Notes under the pieces: model-generated | The model's database searches: none | Told to the model about the DNA's origin: nothing | What the model saw: the letters and a program-made list of their open reading frames with translations, nothing else | Assembly: GCF_042648145.1 (NCBI RefSeq) | Contig: NZ_JBHRWV010000012.1 | Location: forward strand, 1-64,000 | Source: Salinicoccus sesuvii | Lineage (GTDB): Bacteria > Bacillota > Bacilli > Staphylococcales > Salinicoccaceae | Direction of reading: 5' to 3' | DNA: 64,000 nucleotides | Position numbers and translations under genes: made by a program | Shown: positions 8,054 to 17,538 of the stretch, piece by piece | Numbering within the stretch: the stretch's first letter is position 1 | Layout: each line of letters begins with the position of its first letter

Positions 8054-8979
8054 ACCTATTGGAAATTAAAGATTTAAAAGTTCATTATCCAATTAAGGGA
8101 GGGTTCTTCAACACGGTCAAAGATCATGTTAAAGCTGTAGACGGGGTCAGTATTAGCATCCCTGAAGGAACGACCTATGGATTGGTAGGAGAATCAGGCT
8201 CTGGTAAAACGACGACCGGTAAAGCCGTAATGGGGTTGAACCCTGTTACTAGCGGGGAAATCTATTTCGACGGCAACCAGTTGAACACAAAAGGGAAGTC
8301 AGTCGATGTGAGGGACGATATCCAAATGATCTTCCAAGATCCATACTCTTCACTCAACCAGCGTAAACGTGTATTTGATATCGTTTCAGAGCCGATCAAA
8401 AATTATCATAAGCGCACTAAAAGTGAACTTGTTCCTGAAGTACTTGCTTTACTTGATAGGGTAGGATTGCCGCCAGGTTCCCTTTATAAGTATCCACATG
8501 AATTCTCAGGAGGACAGCGTCAACGGATTGGCGTGGCGCGTGCGATTGCGTTGAATCCGAAGCTGATTATTGCAGATGAACCTGTATCCGCACTAGATGT
8601 TTCAGTACAAGCACAAGTGCTCAATTTCATGCAGGATATCCAACAGGATCTAAATTTAACAATGATGTTCATTGCTCATGATTTAGGCGTCGTCAGACAT
8701 ATGTGCAAACATATAGGAATTATGTATCAAGGACGTCTGGTAGAAGAAGGTAGAGCTGAAGATATCTTCAGTAATCCTCAGCATATCTATACGAAAAGAC
8801 TGATTGCAGCCATTCCGGACACCAATGTGGATGACATAGAAAGTAACCTTGCCATGAGACAAAAAGTCAAGGAAGAGTATGATCAAAACTTCGTCGATTA
8901 TCTCGACGAAGAAGGCAGAGCTTTTCCACTGCAGTCCATTTCAGAGACGCATAAAGTCGCATTGCCGGTGAAAGGTTGA
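8050..8979 (+). CDS. oppF: Oligopeptide ABC transporter ATPase
   Basis: Second ATPase of the peptide importer, 309 residues. Walker A is GESGSGKTTTGKAVMG, the signature FSGGQRQRIGVARAIA, Walker B LIIADEPVSALDVS and the switch MFIAHDLGVVRHMC. It begins inside the oppD stop codon and ends 7 bp before oppB. Residues 250 onward form the short OppF C-terminal extension. It would dimerise with OppD to drive transport through OppB and OppC. Confidence 0.93.
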   Translation: MNLLEIKDLKVHYPIKGGFFNTVKDHVKAVDGVSISIPEGTTYGLVGESGSGKTTTGKAVMGLNPVTSGEIYFDGNQLNTKGKSVDVRDDIQMIFQDPYSSLNQRKRVFDIVSEPIKNYHKRTKSELVPEVLALLDRVGLPPGSLYKYPHEFSGGQRQRIGVARAIALNPKLIIADEPVSALDVSVQAQVLNFMQDIQQDLNLTMMFIAHDLGVVRHMCKHIGIMYQGRLVEEGRAEDIFSNPQHIYTKRLIAAIPDTNVDDIESNLAMRQKVKEEYDQNFVDYLDEEGRAFPLQSISETHKVALPVKG

Positions 8980-8986
8980 TAAAAAC

Positions 8987-9949
8987 ATGCTGAAATTTAC
9001 TATAAGAAGATTATTAATCACATTTCCACAGCTTGTCGTATTGAGTGTACTTGTATTTATACTTGGGTCCCTGATGCCTGGCGACGCGTTGTCAGGGTTG
9101 ATCGATCCAAATATACCAGCAGAAGCCATTCAAGCTAGAAGGGAAGCGCTCGGCTTAGACAATCCATGGTACATTCAATACAGGGATTGGATATTTGCGA
9201 TGTTCCAAGGTGATTTCGGAACATCGATATTTCACCAGCGCCCTGTTATGGACGTAATTGGCGACCGCCTATTGAACACAGTATGGCTTTCACTTTTCTC
9301 AACAGTACTGATTTATCTATTAGGTCTACCACTCGGTCTTGTATCCGGCCGCTATAACGACTCACTGCTTGATAACGCAATTACTGGTTACACATACCTA
9401 GGTTTTGCGACACCTCAATTCATATTTGGACTTGTCATTCTATGGGTGTTCGGCTACAACCTCGGCTGGTTCCCAACAGGCGGTTCTGTAGCACCAGGTA
9501 TGGCTCCAGGCAGTCTGGATTACGTACTTAGTAAAATCAATCACCTTGTACTACCAAGTTTTGCCATTGCACTGATTGGTCTAGTCGGTACCGTCCAATA
9601 CTTAAGAAGCGGTATTATAGAAACGAAACAAAAAGATTTCATCATATTAGCACGTGCGAAAGGTGTCAAAGAATCTGCCATCTACAACCGACACGTTTTC
9701 AGAAACTCAGTACTGCCAATCGCAGCATTCTTCGGTTATGAAATTGTTGCGCTTCTCGGCGGTTCAATCTTCATTGAAATGATTTACAGTTATCCGGGAA
9801 TGGGCAGGTTATTCCTCGATTCAATATCTACACGTGACTTTAGTGTGGCGAATGTCCTAATCCTGCTTTATGGTTTTATGGCTATCGTAGGCGCACTGTT
9901 GTCGGATATTATTCTGAGCATCGTTGATCCTAGGATCCGTATCAAATAA
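8987..9949 (+). CDS. oppB: Oligopeptide ABC transporter permease
   Basis: 320-residue integral membrane subunit with about six helices, starting LKFTIRRLLITFPQLVVLSV as in OppB/DppB proteins. The ABC-coupling loop is present as ARAKGVKESAIYNRHVFRNS (EAA motif, near residue 221), which docks onto the ATPases. It ends 15 bp before oppC, with AAGGAGGGG in between. With OppC it forms the translocation path. Confidence 0.92.
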   Translation: MLKFTIRRLLITFPQLVVLSVLVFILGSLMPGDALSGLIDPNIPAEAIQARREALGLDNPWYIQYRDWIFAMFQGDFGTSIFHQRPVMDVIGDRLLNTVWLSLFSTVLIYLLGLPLGLVSGRYNDSLLDNAITGYTYLGFATPQFIFGLVILWVFGYNLGWFPTGGSVAPGMAPGSLDYVLSKINHLVLPSFAIALIGLVGTVQYLRSGIIETKQKDFIILARAKGVKESAIYNRHVFRNSVLPIAAFFGYEIVALLGGSIFIEMIYSYPGMGRLFLDSISTRDFSVANVLILLYGFMAIVGALLSDIILSIVDPRIRIK

Positions 9950-9964
9950 GGAGGGGCGTATAAA

Positions 9965-11086
9965 GTGAGTAATAGAAATGACTATAATCAGAATTCTGAC
10001 GCTGGACGTACAGAAGAAGCACGTGATCAAGAAAGGCGTCTCCGTCAAAAGGAACTAGATCGACGTAATACAGAAAGTGACGACATGGCAAGGGACGGAG
10101 ATCCATTCGAAGCCAGATCAAACGATGATCATGTGTACGAAAAAGGGGATATGGATATGAGCATCAAAGCTGATATCCCCCATGGCGCAGCAGGTCACGG
10201 TGCCCTTGATTCAAAAAATCTGCCACGGAGTACGCCGGGGTGGAGAATCATTATACAAGAGATCATTGCAGACAAACTTGCGTTATTCTCACTGATTCTG
10301 TTTGTACTCATCACAGCATATGTGTTTGGTCTGACAATGTTCCTCGATAGACAACAAATTGTTTTAGTGGATTTGTTCGCCATCAACCAGGCGCCAGATG
10401 AGACTTTCAGATTAGGTACAGACTACGGGGGTAGGGATATCTTCGGGCAATTAATCATTGGAACGAGAAATTCACTTGCGATTGGAATTCTTGTCACTCT
10501 GATGAGCGTTGGTTTCGGTATCGTCTATGGTGTCGTCTCAGGTTACTTTGGTGGTCAAGTCGATAACGTCATGATGCGTATAGTAGACTTTTTCATGGTC
10601 CTGCCTTTCCTTATGATCGTAATCGTCTTTGTTACAATTACGCCATCTTACGATATTTTCACATTTTCCTTTATGATGGCTGCGTTTCTGTGGACGGGTA
10701 CAGCAAGGCTTGTACGTTCGCTTGCCATTCAGGAGCGTGAACTTGATTACATCAATGCATCTAAAACACTAGGTAGTTCCCACGGCAAGATTGTATTTAC
10801 ACAACTCATGCCTAACTTGATTGGTATTATCATTGTAAACGGCACGTTGTCACTGGCTGCAAATATCGGTATAGAGTCCGGACTATCGTTTATCGGATTC
10901 GGTTTCCCAGAAGATTATCCATCGCTTGGGACACTCATGGCTTACGCTACTAACTCTCAGACCCTGCAGCATAGACCATGGATCTGGGTACCAGCAGCGA
11001 TTATGATACTTGTACTCATGCTATGCGTACGCAATATCGGAGAAGCAATGAGACGTGCAGGAGATGCCAGACAGCGCCAAGCTTAA
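9965..11086 (+). CDS. oppC: Oligopeptide ABC transporter permease with long charged N-terminus
   Basis: 373-residue second permease, GTG start behind AAGGAGGGG. The OppC membrane domain starts near residue 90 (GWRIIIQEIIADKLALFSLI) and carries the periplasmic-loop motif LGTDYGGRDIFGQLIIGTRN and the coupling loop INASKTLGSSHGKIVFTQLM. OppC proteins are usually about 300 residues. The first 90 residues here are hydrophilic, rich in R, D, E and N, and predicted disordered. A start inside this stretch cannot be excluded, but the frame stays open and the only strong ribosome binding site is at 9965. A hairpin follows before oppA. Confidence 0.9.
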   Translation: MSNRNDYNQNSDAGRTEEARDQERRLRQKELDRRNTESDDMARDGDPFEARSNDDHVYEKGDMDMSIKADIPHGAAGHGALDSKNLPRSTPGWRIIIQEIIADKLALFSLILFVLITAYVFGLTMFLDRQQIVLVDLFAINQAPDETFRLGTDYGGRDIFGQLIIGTRNSLAIGILVTLMSVGFGIVYGVVSGYFGGQVDNVMMRIVDFFMVLPFLMIVIVFVTITPSYDIFTFSFMMAAFLWTGTARLVRSLAIQERELDYINASKTLGSSHGKIVFTQLMPNLIGIIIVNGTLSLAANIGIESGLSFIGFGFPEDYPSLGTLMAYATNSQTLQHRPWIWVPAAIMILVLMLCVRNIGEAMRRAGDARQRQA

Positions 11087-11090
11087 TTTT

Positions 11091-11114
11091 AAGGCTCCAT
11101 ACAAATGGAGCCTT
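11091..11114 (+). terminator. Hairpin between oppC and oppA
   Basis: AAGGCTCCAT and its complement enclose a four-base loop, with no long T run after it. It may be a weak terminator or a processing site that lets oppA be expressed differently from oppDFBC. Confidence 0.55.
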
Positions 11115-11129
11115 ATCAATGAAATAAAT

Positions 11130-11143
11130 TGTAAGCGTTTGCA
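11130..11143 (+). promoter_or_regulatory. CRE-like site upstream of oppA
   Basis: TGTAAGCGTTTGCA matches 13 of 14 CRE positions. It lies 235 bp before oppA, just after the oppC hairpin, so oppA may have its own CcpA-responsive promoter. The remaining AT-rich sequence to 11377 shows no further clear element. Confidence 0.6.
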
Positions 11144-11377
11144 GTGAAATAACGAAATTTTAGGAATAATTAACAATTAAGTGTCAAAATACAATTTAAT
11201 TAAAATTTATTATGAATATGCCGTTGATATTTCAGATAATTATGATAATATTATGCGTAGATGTATAAATATTATATTTCAACTCGGTGATTTTCTTACA
11301 TAATTTGGTACTAAGTTTCAGCCTTAAACTGAACTTAAGTATATATCAGTTTAAAATATTTTATAAAGGGAGGAAGT

Positions 11378-13246
11378 ATGATGACGAAATTTTCGTGGTC
11401 AAAGTTTATGTTCTTCGCAATGCTCACTCTAGTGTTAGCACTAGCAGCATGTGGCGGAGAATCATCTGAAGAGGAAACAACGGATGAATCTTCTGGTGAT
11501 GCAAGTTCTGATGAAAGTTCTGAAGAAACAACTGAAGAAGAAACAGAAGAAGGGTCTAGTGATTCTGCTTCTGGTGATGTATACAACTATGAGGACTTTG
11601 GTACAACAACCTCAAACGATGGTGAGCCAATGGAAGGCGGCACACTTAACGTTGGCTTAAGCTCCGACACACCATTTGAAGGAACTTTGAACTTCAACTT
11701 CTATCAGGGAAATCCTGACTTTGAAGTAATCAGCTTGTTCGACGAGCCAGTATTCTCAATGGATGAAAACTTCCAGTACACGAATGATGGTCCAATCGAA
11801 TTTGAAGTAAATGAAGATGACAACACTGTCACGTTCACACTCAAAGACGGTATCAACTGGCACGATGGTGAACCTTTGACAATCAATGACTACGTGTACG
11901 CATATGAAATCATCGGACACCCAGAATACCCTGGGATTCGTGGCGCGACTGACGGTTTTACTCTAATTGAAGGTTATAACGACTACAAAGCAGGCGATGC
12001 TGATTCTATCTCCGGTATCGAAGTAGTAGATGATCAGACTGCAGTATTTACTTATACTGAACTTGCACCGTCTCTTACTGCGGGTGGCTTCTGGGCATAT
12101 GCACTACCTGAGCACCACTACGAAGGTGTAGAAGTTGCAGACATGGCTGAAGCACCTGAAACACGCGAGAACCCAATCGGAATTGGTCCATTCCAAGTGG
12201 ATTCCATTACGCCAGGGGAAGCAGTAGTAATGACTAAGTTCGAAGATTACTGGAGAGGTGAACCAAACCTTGACGGTGTTACACTCAGCGTTGTATCTCC
12301 ATCTTCTGTAGCAAATGCTATGGAAACAGGCGATATTGACTACGCGATCAACTTCCCAACTGACCAATATCCAGATGTAGAGGATATGGAAGGTGTCGAA
12401 TGGTTGGCAAACATTGAAGGAGCTTACACTTACATCGGTTTCAAACTGGGTGAGTGGGACGAAGACGAAGGGCGCGTAAATTACATGCCTGAAGAAATGA
12501 AAATGGGTGATCCAGAACTTCGCCGCGCTATGTGGCATGCGATGGACAACGACGCTATTGGAGAACGTTTCTACAATGGTCTACGTTGGAAAGCAACATC
12601 ACTCATCACACCTTACCACGCAGATTGGCACAATGCTGATCTAGAAGTACCAGAATACGATCCTGAAGAAGCGAACCGTATTCTTGACGAAGCTGGGTAC
12701 GAAGATACAGATGGTGACGGTTTCCGTGAAACACCAGAGGGTGAGCCACTTGAAATCAACTTCGCTTCCATGTCTGGTGGCGACACTGCTGAACCACTTG
12801 CTAACTACTACATCCAAGCTTGGAGAGAAGTTGGCCTGAATGTACAGCTTACTAATGGTCGTTTGATTGAGTTCAATACTTTCTATGATATGCTTGAAAA
12901 TGACGATCCAGGAGTAGATATCTATCAGGGTGCTTGGGGCGTAGGTTCTGATGTTGATCCGTACGGCCTATACGGTCCAGACGTTGATTTCAACTATCCA
13001 CGTTACGAGTCTGAAGAGAGCACTCGTTTGATGGAAGAAGGAAACTCTCCGGACGCATTCGATGTAGATACAAGACAAGAAATCTATAACGATTGGCAGG
13101 AATTGATGGTTGAGGAAATGCCTGTAGTACCAACACTTTACAGAGCGTTCGTAGTACCTGTAAACGAAAGAGTTGTAAACTACAGCATCGAACTTGGCTA
13201 TGACGAAGAAACACTTCCTTATAACTGGGGCGTTACAGAAGAGTAA
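11378..13246 (+). CDS. oppA: Oligopeptide-binding lipoprotein
   Basis: Extracellular substrate-binding subunit of the peptide importer, 622 residues. A lipoprotein signal peptide ends at the lipobox LALAAC (Cys near residue 26). Then comes a low-complexity linker of about 40 residues, almost only E, S, T, D and G, before the family 5 solute-binding domain (GGTLNVGLSSDTPFEGTLN; later FTLKDGINWHDGEPLTINDY and NPIGIGPFQVDSI). The C-terminus has the usual EEMPVVPTLYR. GGGAGGA precedes the ATG. The very acidic surface composition fits a salt-adapted cell. It is separated from oppC by 291 bp and ends at a good terminator. Confidence 0.92.
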   Translation: MMTKFSWSKFMFFAMLTLVLALAACGGESSEEETTDESSGDASSDESSEETTEEETEEGSSDSASGDVYNYEDFGTTTSNDGEPMEGGTLNVGLSSDTPFEGTLNFNFYQGNPDFEVISLFDEPVFSMDENFQYTNDGPIEFEVNEDDNTVTFTLKDGINWHDGEPLTINDYVYAYEIIGHPEYPGIRGATDGFTLIEGYNDYKAGDADSISGIEVVDDQTAVFTYTELAPSLTAGGFWAYALPEHHYEGVEVADMAEAPETRENPIGIGPFQVDSITPGEAVVMTKFEDYWRGEPNLDGVTLSVVSPSSVANAMETGDIDYAINFPTDQYPDVEDMEGVEWLANIEGAYTYIGFKLGEWDEDEGRVNYMPEEMKMGDPELRRAMWHAMDNDAIGERFYNGLRWKATSLITPYHADWHNADLEVPEYDPEEANRILDEAGYEDTDGDGFRETPEGEPLEINFASMSGGDTAEPLANYYIQAWREVGLNVQLTNGRLIEFNTFYDMLENDDPGVDIYQGAWGVGSDVDPYGLYGPDVDFNYPRYESEESTRLMEEGNSPDAFDVDTRQEIYNDWQELMVEEMPVVPTLYRAFVVPVNERVVNYSIELGYDEETLPYNWGVTEE

Positions 13247-13260
13247 AAGCAAGAAGACGA

Positions 13261-13295
13261 AAGCATCCATGCGTATGGCATGGATGCTTTTTTTG
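13261..13295 (+). terminator. Terminator of oppA
   Basis: AAAGCATCCATGC and its complement (13279-13291) around a five-base loop are followed by a T run; it separates oppA from fabH. Confidence 0.9.
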
Positions 13296-13321
13296 TTGTG
13301 TGAAAACGTGTGATGTGATAA

Positions 13322-13340
13322 ATTAGTACCTAGTGATAAT
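13322..13340 (+). promoter_or_regulatory. FapR box upstream of fabH
   Basis: ATTAGTACCTAGTGATAAT has the TTAGTACCT half and the imperfect inverted half of the FapR operator known from Bacillus fatty-acid genes. It lies 24 bp before the fabH ATG and covers the likely -10 (GATAAT). In known systems malonyl-CoA releases FapR. Confidence 0.8.
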
Positions 13341-13363
13341 ATGAGATTATAAGGTGTGATCAA

Positions 13364-14326
13364 ATGAAACAAGTCGGCGTATTGGGCTTGGGGACATATG
13401 TGCCTGAGAAAGTATTTACCAATCATGATTTTGAAAAGATTCTTGATACTTCGGACGAATGGATTACAGAAATGACGGGAATTAAGGAACGCCGTTATGC
13501 AGAGGGTATGGAAACGAGCGATATGGCATATGAGGCTGCCAAGGAAGCGATAGAGAACTCGGGAGTGGACAAATCTGAAATCGACTTGGTTATTGTAGCA
13601 ACCTCAACAGGCGACCATCAGTTCCCGACGGTAGCAACAGTCTTGCAGCATAAACTCGGTCTGCGCCAAGTGCCTTCGATGGATCAGCTTGCAGCTTGTA
13701 CAGGGTTCATCTACGGCATGGTGACTGCCCAACAGTTCATCCAAACAGGCACCTATAAGAAAGTACTTGTTGTCGGTGCGGATAAGTTATCTAAGATCAC
13801 CGATTTTTCAGACCGTTCCACAGCTGTACTGTTTGGAGATGGCGCTGGAGCTGTAGTTATGGGTGAAGTTTCGGAAGGATATGGCATGCATTCATTTGAG
13901 CTCGGCAGCAATGGTGCTGGTGGCTCATACTTATATGATGAAGAAGAAACAGGAAATATAAAAATGAATGGTCGAGAAGTCTATAAGTTTGCTGTTAGAC
14001 AGATGGGCGAATCGAGTGTCAATGTGACTGAAAAGGCAGGACTTGTTAAAGATGATATAGATATGCTGGTGCCTCACCAAGCAAATATAAGGATTATGAA
14101 TGCGGCGCGTGAACGTATGGATTTGCCGAAAGAAAGAATGAGTACTACGGTCGATAAATACGGCAACACCTCGGCGGCTTCGATACCATTGAGTATCCAT
14201 TATGAGATTAAAAATGGTAAAATAAAGTCAGGAGATACTCTTGTTCTGGTCGGCTTTGGCGGCGGCCTGACATGGGGTGCAATCTGCCTGACATGGGGAG
14301 ACAATAAGGAGGAAACTCATGGATAA
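13364..14326 (+). CDS. fabH: 3-oxoacyl-ACP synthase III
   Basis: Starts fatty-acid synthesis by condensing acyl-CoA with malonyl-ACP in the cytosol. The 320-residue thiolase-fold protein has the active-site cysteine in DQLAACTGFIYGM (near residue 110), the histidine in LVPHQANIRI and the asparagine in KYGNTSAAS, forming the Cys-His-Asn triad, plus GFGGGLTWGA at the end. Gram-positive FabH usually prefers branched acyl-CoA primers; I infer the same here. It overlaps fabF by 8 bp and sits behind a FapR box, so the two are one regulated operon. Confidence 0.96.
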   Translation: MKQVGVLGLGTYVPEKVFTNHDFEKILDTSDEWITEMTGIKERRYAEGMETSDMAYEAAKEAIENSGVDKSEIDLVIVATSTGDHQFPTVATVLQHKLGLRQVPSMDQLAACTGFIYGMVTAQQFIQTGTYKKVLVVGADKLSKITDFSDRSTAVLFGDGAGAVVMGEVSEGYGMHSFELGSNGAGGSYLYDEEETGNIKMNGREVYKFAVRQMGESSVNVTEKAGLVKDDIDMLVPHQANIRIMNAARERMDLPKERMSTTVDKYGNTSAASIPLSIHYEIKNGKIKSGDTLVLVGFGGGLTWGAICLTWGDNKEETHG

Positions 14327-15560
14327 GAGAAGAGTAGTAATTACGGGTATCGGTGCGTTGACACCAATTGGCAACTCTGCACCCGAAATGTGGGAAAATG
14401 CATTGAAAGGCGTCAACGGCGTCGACAAAATCACCCGCATAGACAATAGCGACTATAACGTGCATGTTGCAGGAGAGCTCAAAAACTTCGACATCGAAGA
14501 CTACATGGACAAAAAAGAAGCACGTCGCATGGACCGTTTTACGCAGTATGCGATGGTAGCTTCAGATGAGGCTGTTGCTGATAGTGGGCTTAAGGTTACT
14601 GATGAAAACCGTGAGCGTATTGGCGTGTGGATTGGCTCAGGTATTGGTGGTATCCAGGCACTAGAAGATGGATTCAAAGTGCTCTATGAAAGAGGCCCTC
14701 GTCGCGTGAGTCCTTTCTTTGTTCCAATGATGATACCTGATATGGCAAGTGGCCAAGTATCTATTAAGCATGGTCTCAAGGGACCGAATGGTGCAACGGT
14801 CACTGCTTGTGCAACGGGCACAAACTCAATCGGTGAAGCATTCAAGTTTATTGAACGCGGCCAAGCCGACGTAATGGTATCCGGTGGTACGGAAGCACCG
14901 ATTACGAGAATGGGTGTGGCAGGTTTCCAGGCCAATAAGGCACTTACCACATCTGATGATCCAAACAGAGCTTCTCGTCCATACGATAAGAACAGAGACG
15001 GATTTGTTATTGGAGAAGGCGCAGGTATCGTTGTACTTGAAGAACTCGAGCATGCTAAGGCACGCGGTGCGAAGATTTATGGAGAGATTGTCGGCTATGG
15101 TACAACAGGCGACGCCCACCACATTACAGCGCCCGCAGAACAAGGTGAGGGCGGTGCGCGTGCGATGATTGAAGCGATGAAAGATGCAGGCATTGAGCCT
15201 GAAGACATTGGCTACGTCAATGGACACGGTACGAGTACACCGTACAACGATATGTTTGAAACGATGGCTATCCGAAATGTCTTTAAAGATCATGCATATA
15301 AGTTGCTTGTCAACTCCACAAAATCCATGACTGGCCACCTCTTAGGAGGAACCGGTGGAATGGAAGCGATCATTACAGCGCTCAGTCTTAGAGACGGTAA
15401 AGTTCACCCGACAATCAATCTGGAAACACCAGATCCTGAATGTGACTTGAATTACGTTACAGAGGGTGCAGTCGAAGCAGATTTGAAATACGCCATTTCA
15501 AACAGTTTCGGTTTCGGAGGGCACAATGCCAGCCTTATACTGAAAAAATATGACGAATAA
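14319..15560 (+). CDS. fabF: 3-oxoacyl-ACP synthase II
   Basis: Carries out the elongation condensations of fatty-acid synthesis. The 413-residue protein starts RRVVITGIGALTPIGNS and has the nucleophile in TACATGTNSIGEA (near residue 165), the histidines in VNGHGTSTPYND and MTGHLLGG, and a glycine-rich end NSFGFGGHNASLI. GGAGG precedes the ATG, which lies inside fabH. It ends at a terminator shared with convergent trpS. Confidence 0.96.
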   Translation: MDKRRVVITGIGALTPIGNSAPEMWENALKGVNGVDKITRIDNSDYNVHVAGELKNFDIEDYMDKKEARRMDRFTQYAMVASDEAVADSGLKVTDENRERIGVWIGSGIGGIQALEDGFKVLYERGPRRVSPFFVPMMIPDMASGQVSIKHGLKGPNGATVTACATGTNSIGEAFKFIERGQADVMVSGGTEAPITRMGVAGFQANKALTTSDDPNRASRPYDKNRDGFVIGEGAGIVVLEELEHAKARGAKIYGEIVGYGTTGDAHHITAPAEQGEGGARAMIEAMKDAGIEPEDIGYVNGHGTSTPYNDMFETMAIRNVFKDHAYKLLVNSTKSMTGHLLGGTGGMEAIITALSLRDGKVHPTINLETPDPECDLNYVTEGAVEADLKYAISNSFGFGGHNASLILKKYDE

Positions 15561-15562
15561 AT

Positions 15563-15602
15563 AAAAACCTGTTTCCTCTCTAAGGGAGGAAGCAGGTTTT
15601 TT
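15563..15602. terminator. Terminator after fabF
   Basis: AAAACCTGTTTCCTC pairs with GAGGAAGCAGGTTTT around a short loop, with T and A runs outside both arms. Confidence 0.88.
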
Positions 15603-15675
15603 AGTCATTGTAGTACGGTCTTACCGCTAATTTTCGAAAAAAGAACCGGGATTATCCCAGTTCGTCTGTTACTAT

Positions 15676-16674
15676 TTATCTGCGCTTTCTACCAAGTCCC
15701 ATAGCGCGTTCCATTTTTTCCACCATTTTATCTGCTTTCCTAGAAGCTTTCATCGCACCGCGATCCAGGATGTCATCGAGTTCTCCACTTTCCATATAAT
15801 CGTTCACTTTTTCTTGGAAATCGGTTAGGAATGATTCGACAACTTCGCCTAGCTCGGATTTGAAAACTCCGTAATTGCTGTTTGCATATTGCGTTTCAAT
15901 ATCTGCAATACTTTTCTCAGTCAGTGCCGAATAGATGGTCAGCAAGTTGGATATGCCCGGTTTTTCCTCTTTGTCGTACGTCACTTCAATACCTGAATCG
16001 GTTACTGCGCTGCGAATCTTCTTAGCAGCTGCCTTCGGATCGTCTAGAAGTGAGATGAACCCCTTTTGGTTATCATCACTCTTTGACATTTTCTTCGTTG
16101 GATCATTTAAGCTCATGATACGTCCGCCGACTTCAGGGTGTTTGACTTCAGGAACAGTCAATATGTCATTGTATTTGGAATTGAAGCGCTCTGCCATGTT
16201 ACGCGTCAGTTCAAGGTGTTGGCCCTGATCTTCACCGACAGGAACTACATCGGTACCGTAGATCAAAATGTCCGCAGCCATTAAAGATGGATAGGTCAGA
16301 AGGCCGACACTGATACCATCACGCTGATTTTGTTTTCGTGCCTTATCCTTGAACTGCGTCATACGTTCCAATTCTCCGATATAACCGATGCATTGCATCA
16401 TCCATGCAGCCTTTGCATGGGCGGCCACTTCACTTTGTACAAAGAGCGTGATCTTTTCTGGATCGAGCCCGGAAGCCAAATATATGGCTGCCAGTTTGCG
16501 GGTATTTTCCCTCAATTTTAATCTATCTTGCGGGACAGTTATGGCATGCTGATCGACAATGCAGAAATACGCATCGTATTCCTCTTGCATCTCCACAAAT
16601 TGCTTATAGGCGCCGATATAATTTCCTATTGTCGGTATCCCACTTGGTTGAACGCCTGAGAATAAAGTTTTCAT
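15676..16674 (-). CDS. trpS: Tryptophan--tRNA ligase
   Basis: Charges tRNA-Trp. 332 residues, class I synthetase. It shows the ATP-binding signature as PSGIPTIGNYIGA (TIGN) and the KMSKS loop as TKKMSKSDDN near residue 195. The end GRKRR resembles the staphylococcal enzyme, which also starts with TLFSG. I place the start at 16674, where AAAGGTGA precedes the ATG; the longer in-frame start at 16701 has none. No T-box leader is visible upstream. It is transcribed alone, convergent with fabF. Confidence 0.95.
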   Translation of the reverse strand: MKTLFSGVQPSGIPTIGNYIGAYKQFVEMQEEYDAYFCIVDQHAITVPQDRLKLRENTRKLAAIYLASGLDPEKITLFVQSEVAAHAKAAWMMQCIGYIGELERMTQFKDKARKQNQRDGISVGLLTYPSLMAADILIYGTDVVPVGEDQGQHLELTRNMAERFNSKYNDILTVPEVKHPEVGGRIMSLNDPTKKMSKSDDNQKGFISLLDDPKAAAKKIRSAVTDSGIEVTYDKEEKPGISNLLTIYSALTEKSIADIETQYANSNYGVFKSELGEVVESFLTDFQEKVNDYMESGELDDILDRGAMKASRKADKMVEKMERAMGLGRKRR

Positions 16675-16902
16675 TTTTATAGTCACCTTTTTATTAGTCA
16701 TTACTCATATGATAATAAAATTTTAACTGGCTTGCAATACAGGATAAATAAGTGCAAGACGGAGCACAGTAAAATTTTTCTAAAAATTTGCGAGATTATT
16801 ACATAATTCTCATTTAGTTTTAATCTTCGTGCTGTATATTATGCATTGTAGATAAAGTTTATATCGAAATGTATCAAGTTTCACAAAAATGGCACCAATT
16901 TA

Positions 16903-16928
16903 GTTTGGCTAACTGTAAAAATGGGTAT
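16903..16928 (+). promoter_or_regulatory. Possible sigma-B-type promoter of spxA
   Basis: GTTTGG (16903-16908), a 14-base spacer and GGGTAT (16923-16928) resemble the general-stress sigma-B consensus, 44 bp before the spxA ATG. Stress promoters are known for spx in Bacillus. The -35 match is imperfect. The rest of 16675-16971 is AT-rich with nothing clear. Confidence 0.4.
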
Positions 16929-16971
16929 AAACTATTATTACAAATCTTTATGAAATTGGAGTGTGAGTTGT

Positions 16972-17370
16972 ATGGTAACACTTTTTACTTCTCCAAGTTG
17001 CACATCATGCCGTAAAGCGAAAGCATGGTTACAAGAACATGAAATTCCTTACACTGAAAGAAATATATTTTCTGAACCGCTTGGTCTCGATGAAGTGAAA
17101 GCAATACTCAGAATGACCGAGGATGGTACGGATGAGATTATTTCCACGAGATCTAAGACTTTCCAGAAACTTAACGTGGACATCGACAGCATGCCGATGC
17201 AGGAACTTTACACATTGATTATGGAGAACCCAGGTCTTCTTAGGAGACCAATTATTATGGACGAGAAACGTTTGCAGGTTGGTTACAACGAAGATGAAAT
17301 TCGTCGCTTCCTTCCTCGTACTGTAAGGACGTTCCATTTGAACGAAGCAAAGCGCCTTGCTGAACTCTAG
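16972..17370 (+). CDS. spxA: Redox-sensing transcriptional regulator Spx
   Basis: 132-residue ArsC-fold protein that binds the C-terminal domain of RNA polymerase alpha and redirects transcription during thiol and oxidative stress. The N-terminal CTSC (residues 10-13) is the disulfide switch, and LLRRPIIMDEKRLQVGYNED is the classic core. The protein is nearly identical to staphylococcal Spx over the stretches I recall. The start at 16972 follows GGAG by 10 bases. It is normally degraded by ClpXP with the adaptor SpxH, encoded in this window at 20764-21555; mecA follows at once. Confidence 0.97.
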   Translation: MVTLFTSPSCTSCRKAKAWLQEHEIPYTERNIFSEPLGLDEVKAILRMTEDGTDEIISTRSKTFQKLNVDIDSMPMQELYTLIMENPGLLRRPIIMDEKRLQVGYNEDEIRRFLPRTVRTFHLNEAKRLAEL

Positions 17371-17538
17371 GCGCCTTCACTAAATGATCAGTCATATACT
17401 TAAACACCTTGATGCCCGCGGATTGAAATCCACGGGTATTTTGGCGTATAATGACATAACAATTCTAAAAGTGGTTTTAGCAATTCAGAATAAGGTATAA
17501 TATATATAAGAATCATGCTTGAGAGAGGAGTGAGAAGT

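Noticed and set aside
11460..11575. Acidic Ser/Glu-rich stretch of OppA as a repeat element
   Set aside because: It is the low-complexity linker common after lipoprotein signals in salt-adapted cocci, with no repeated unit at DNA level.
16675..16971. T-box leader for trpS
   Set aside because: No T-box AGGGTGGNACCGCG motif or specifier stem is visible upstream of trpS on the minus strand.
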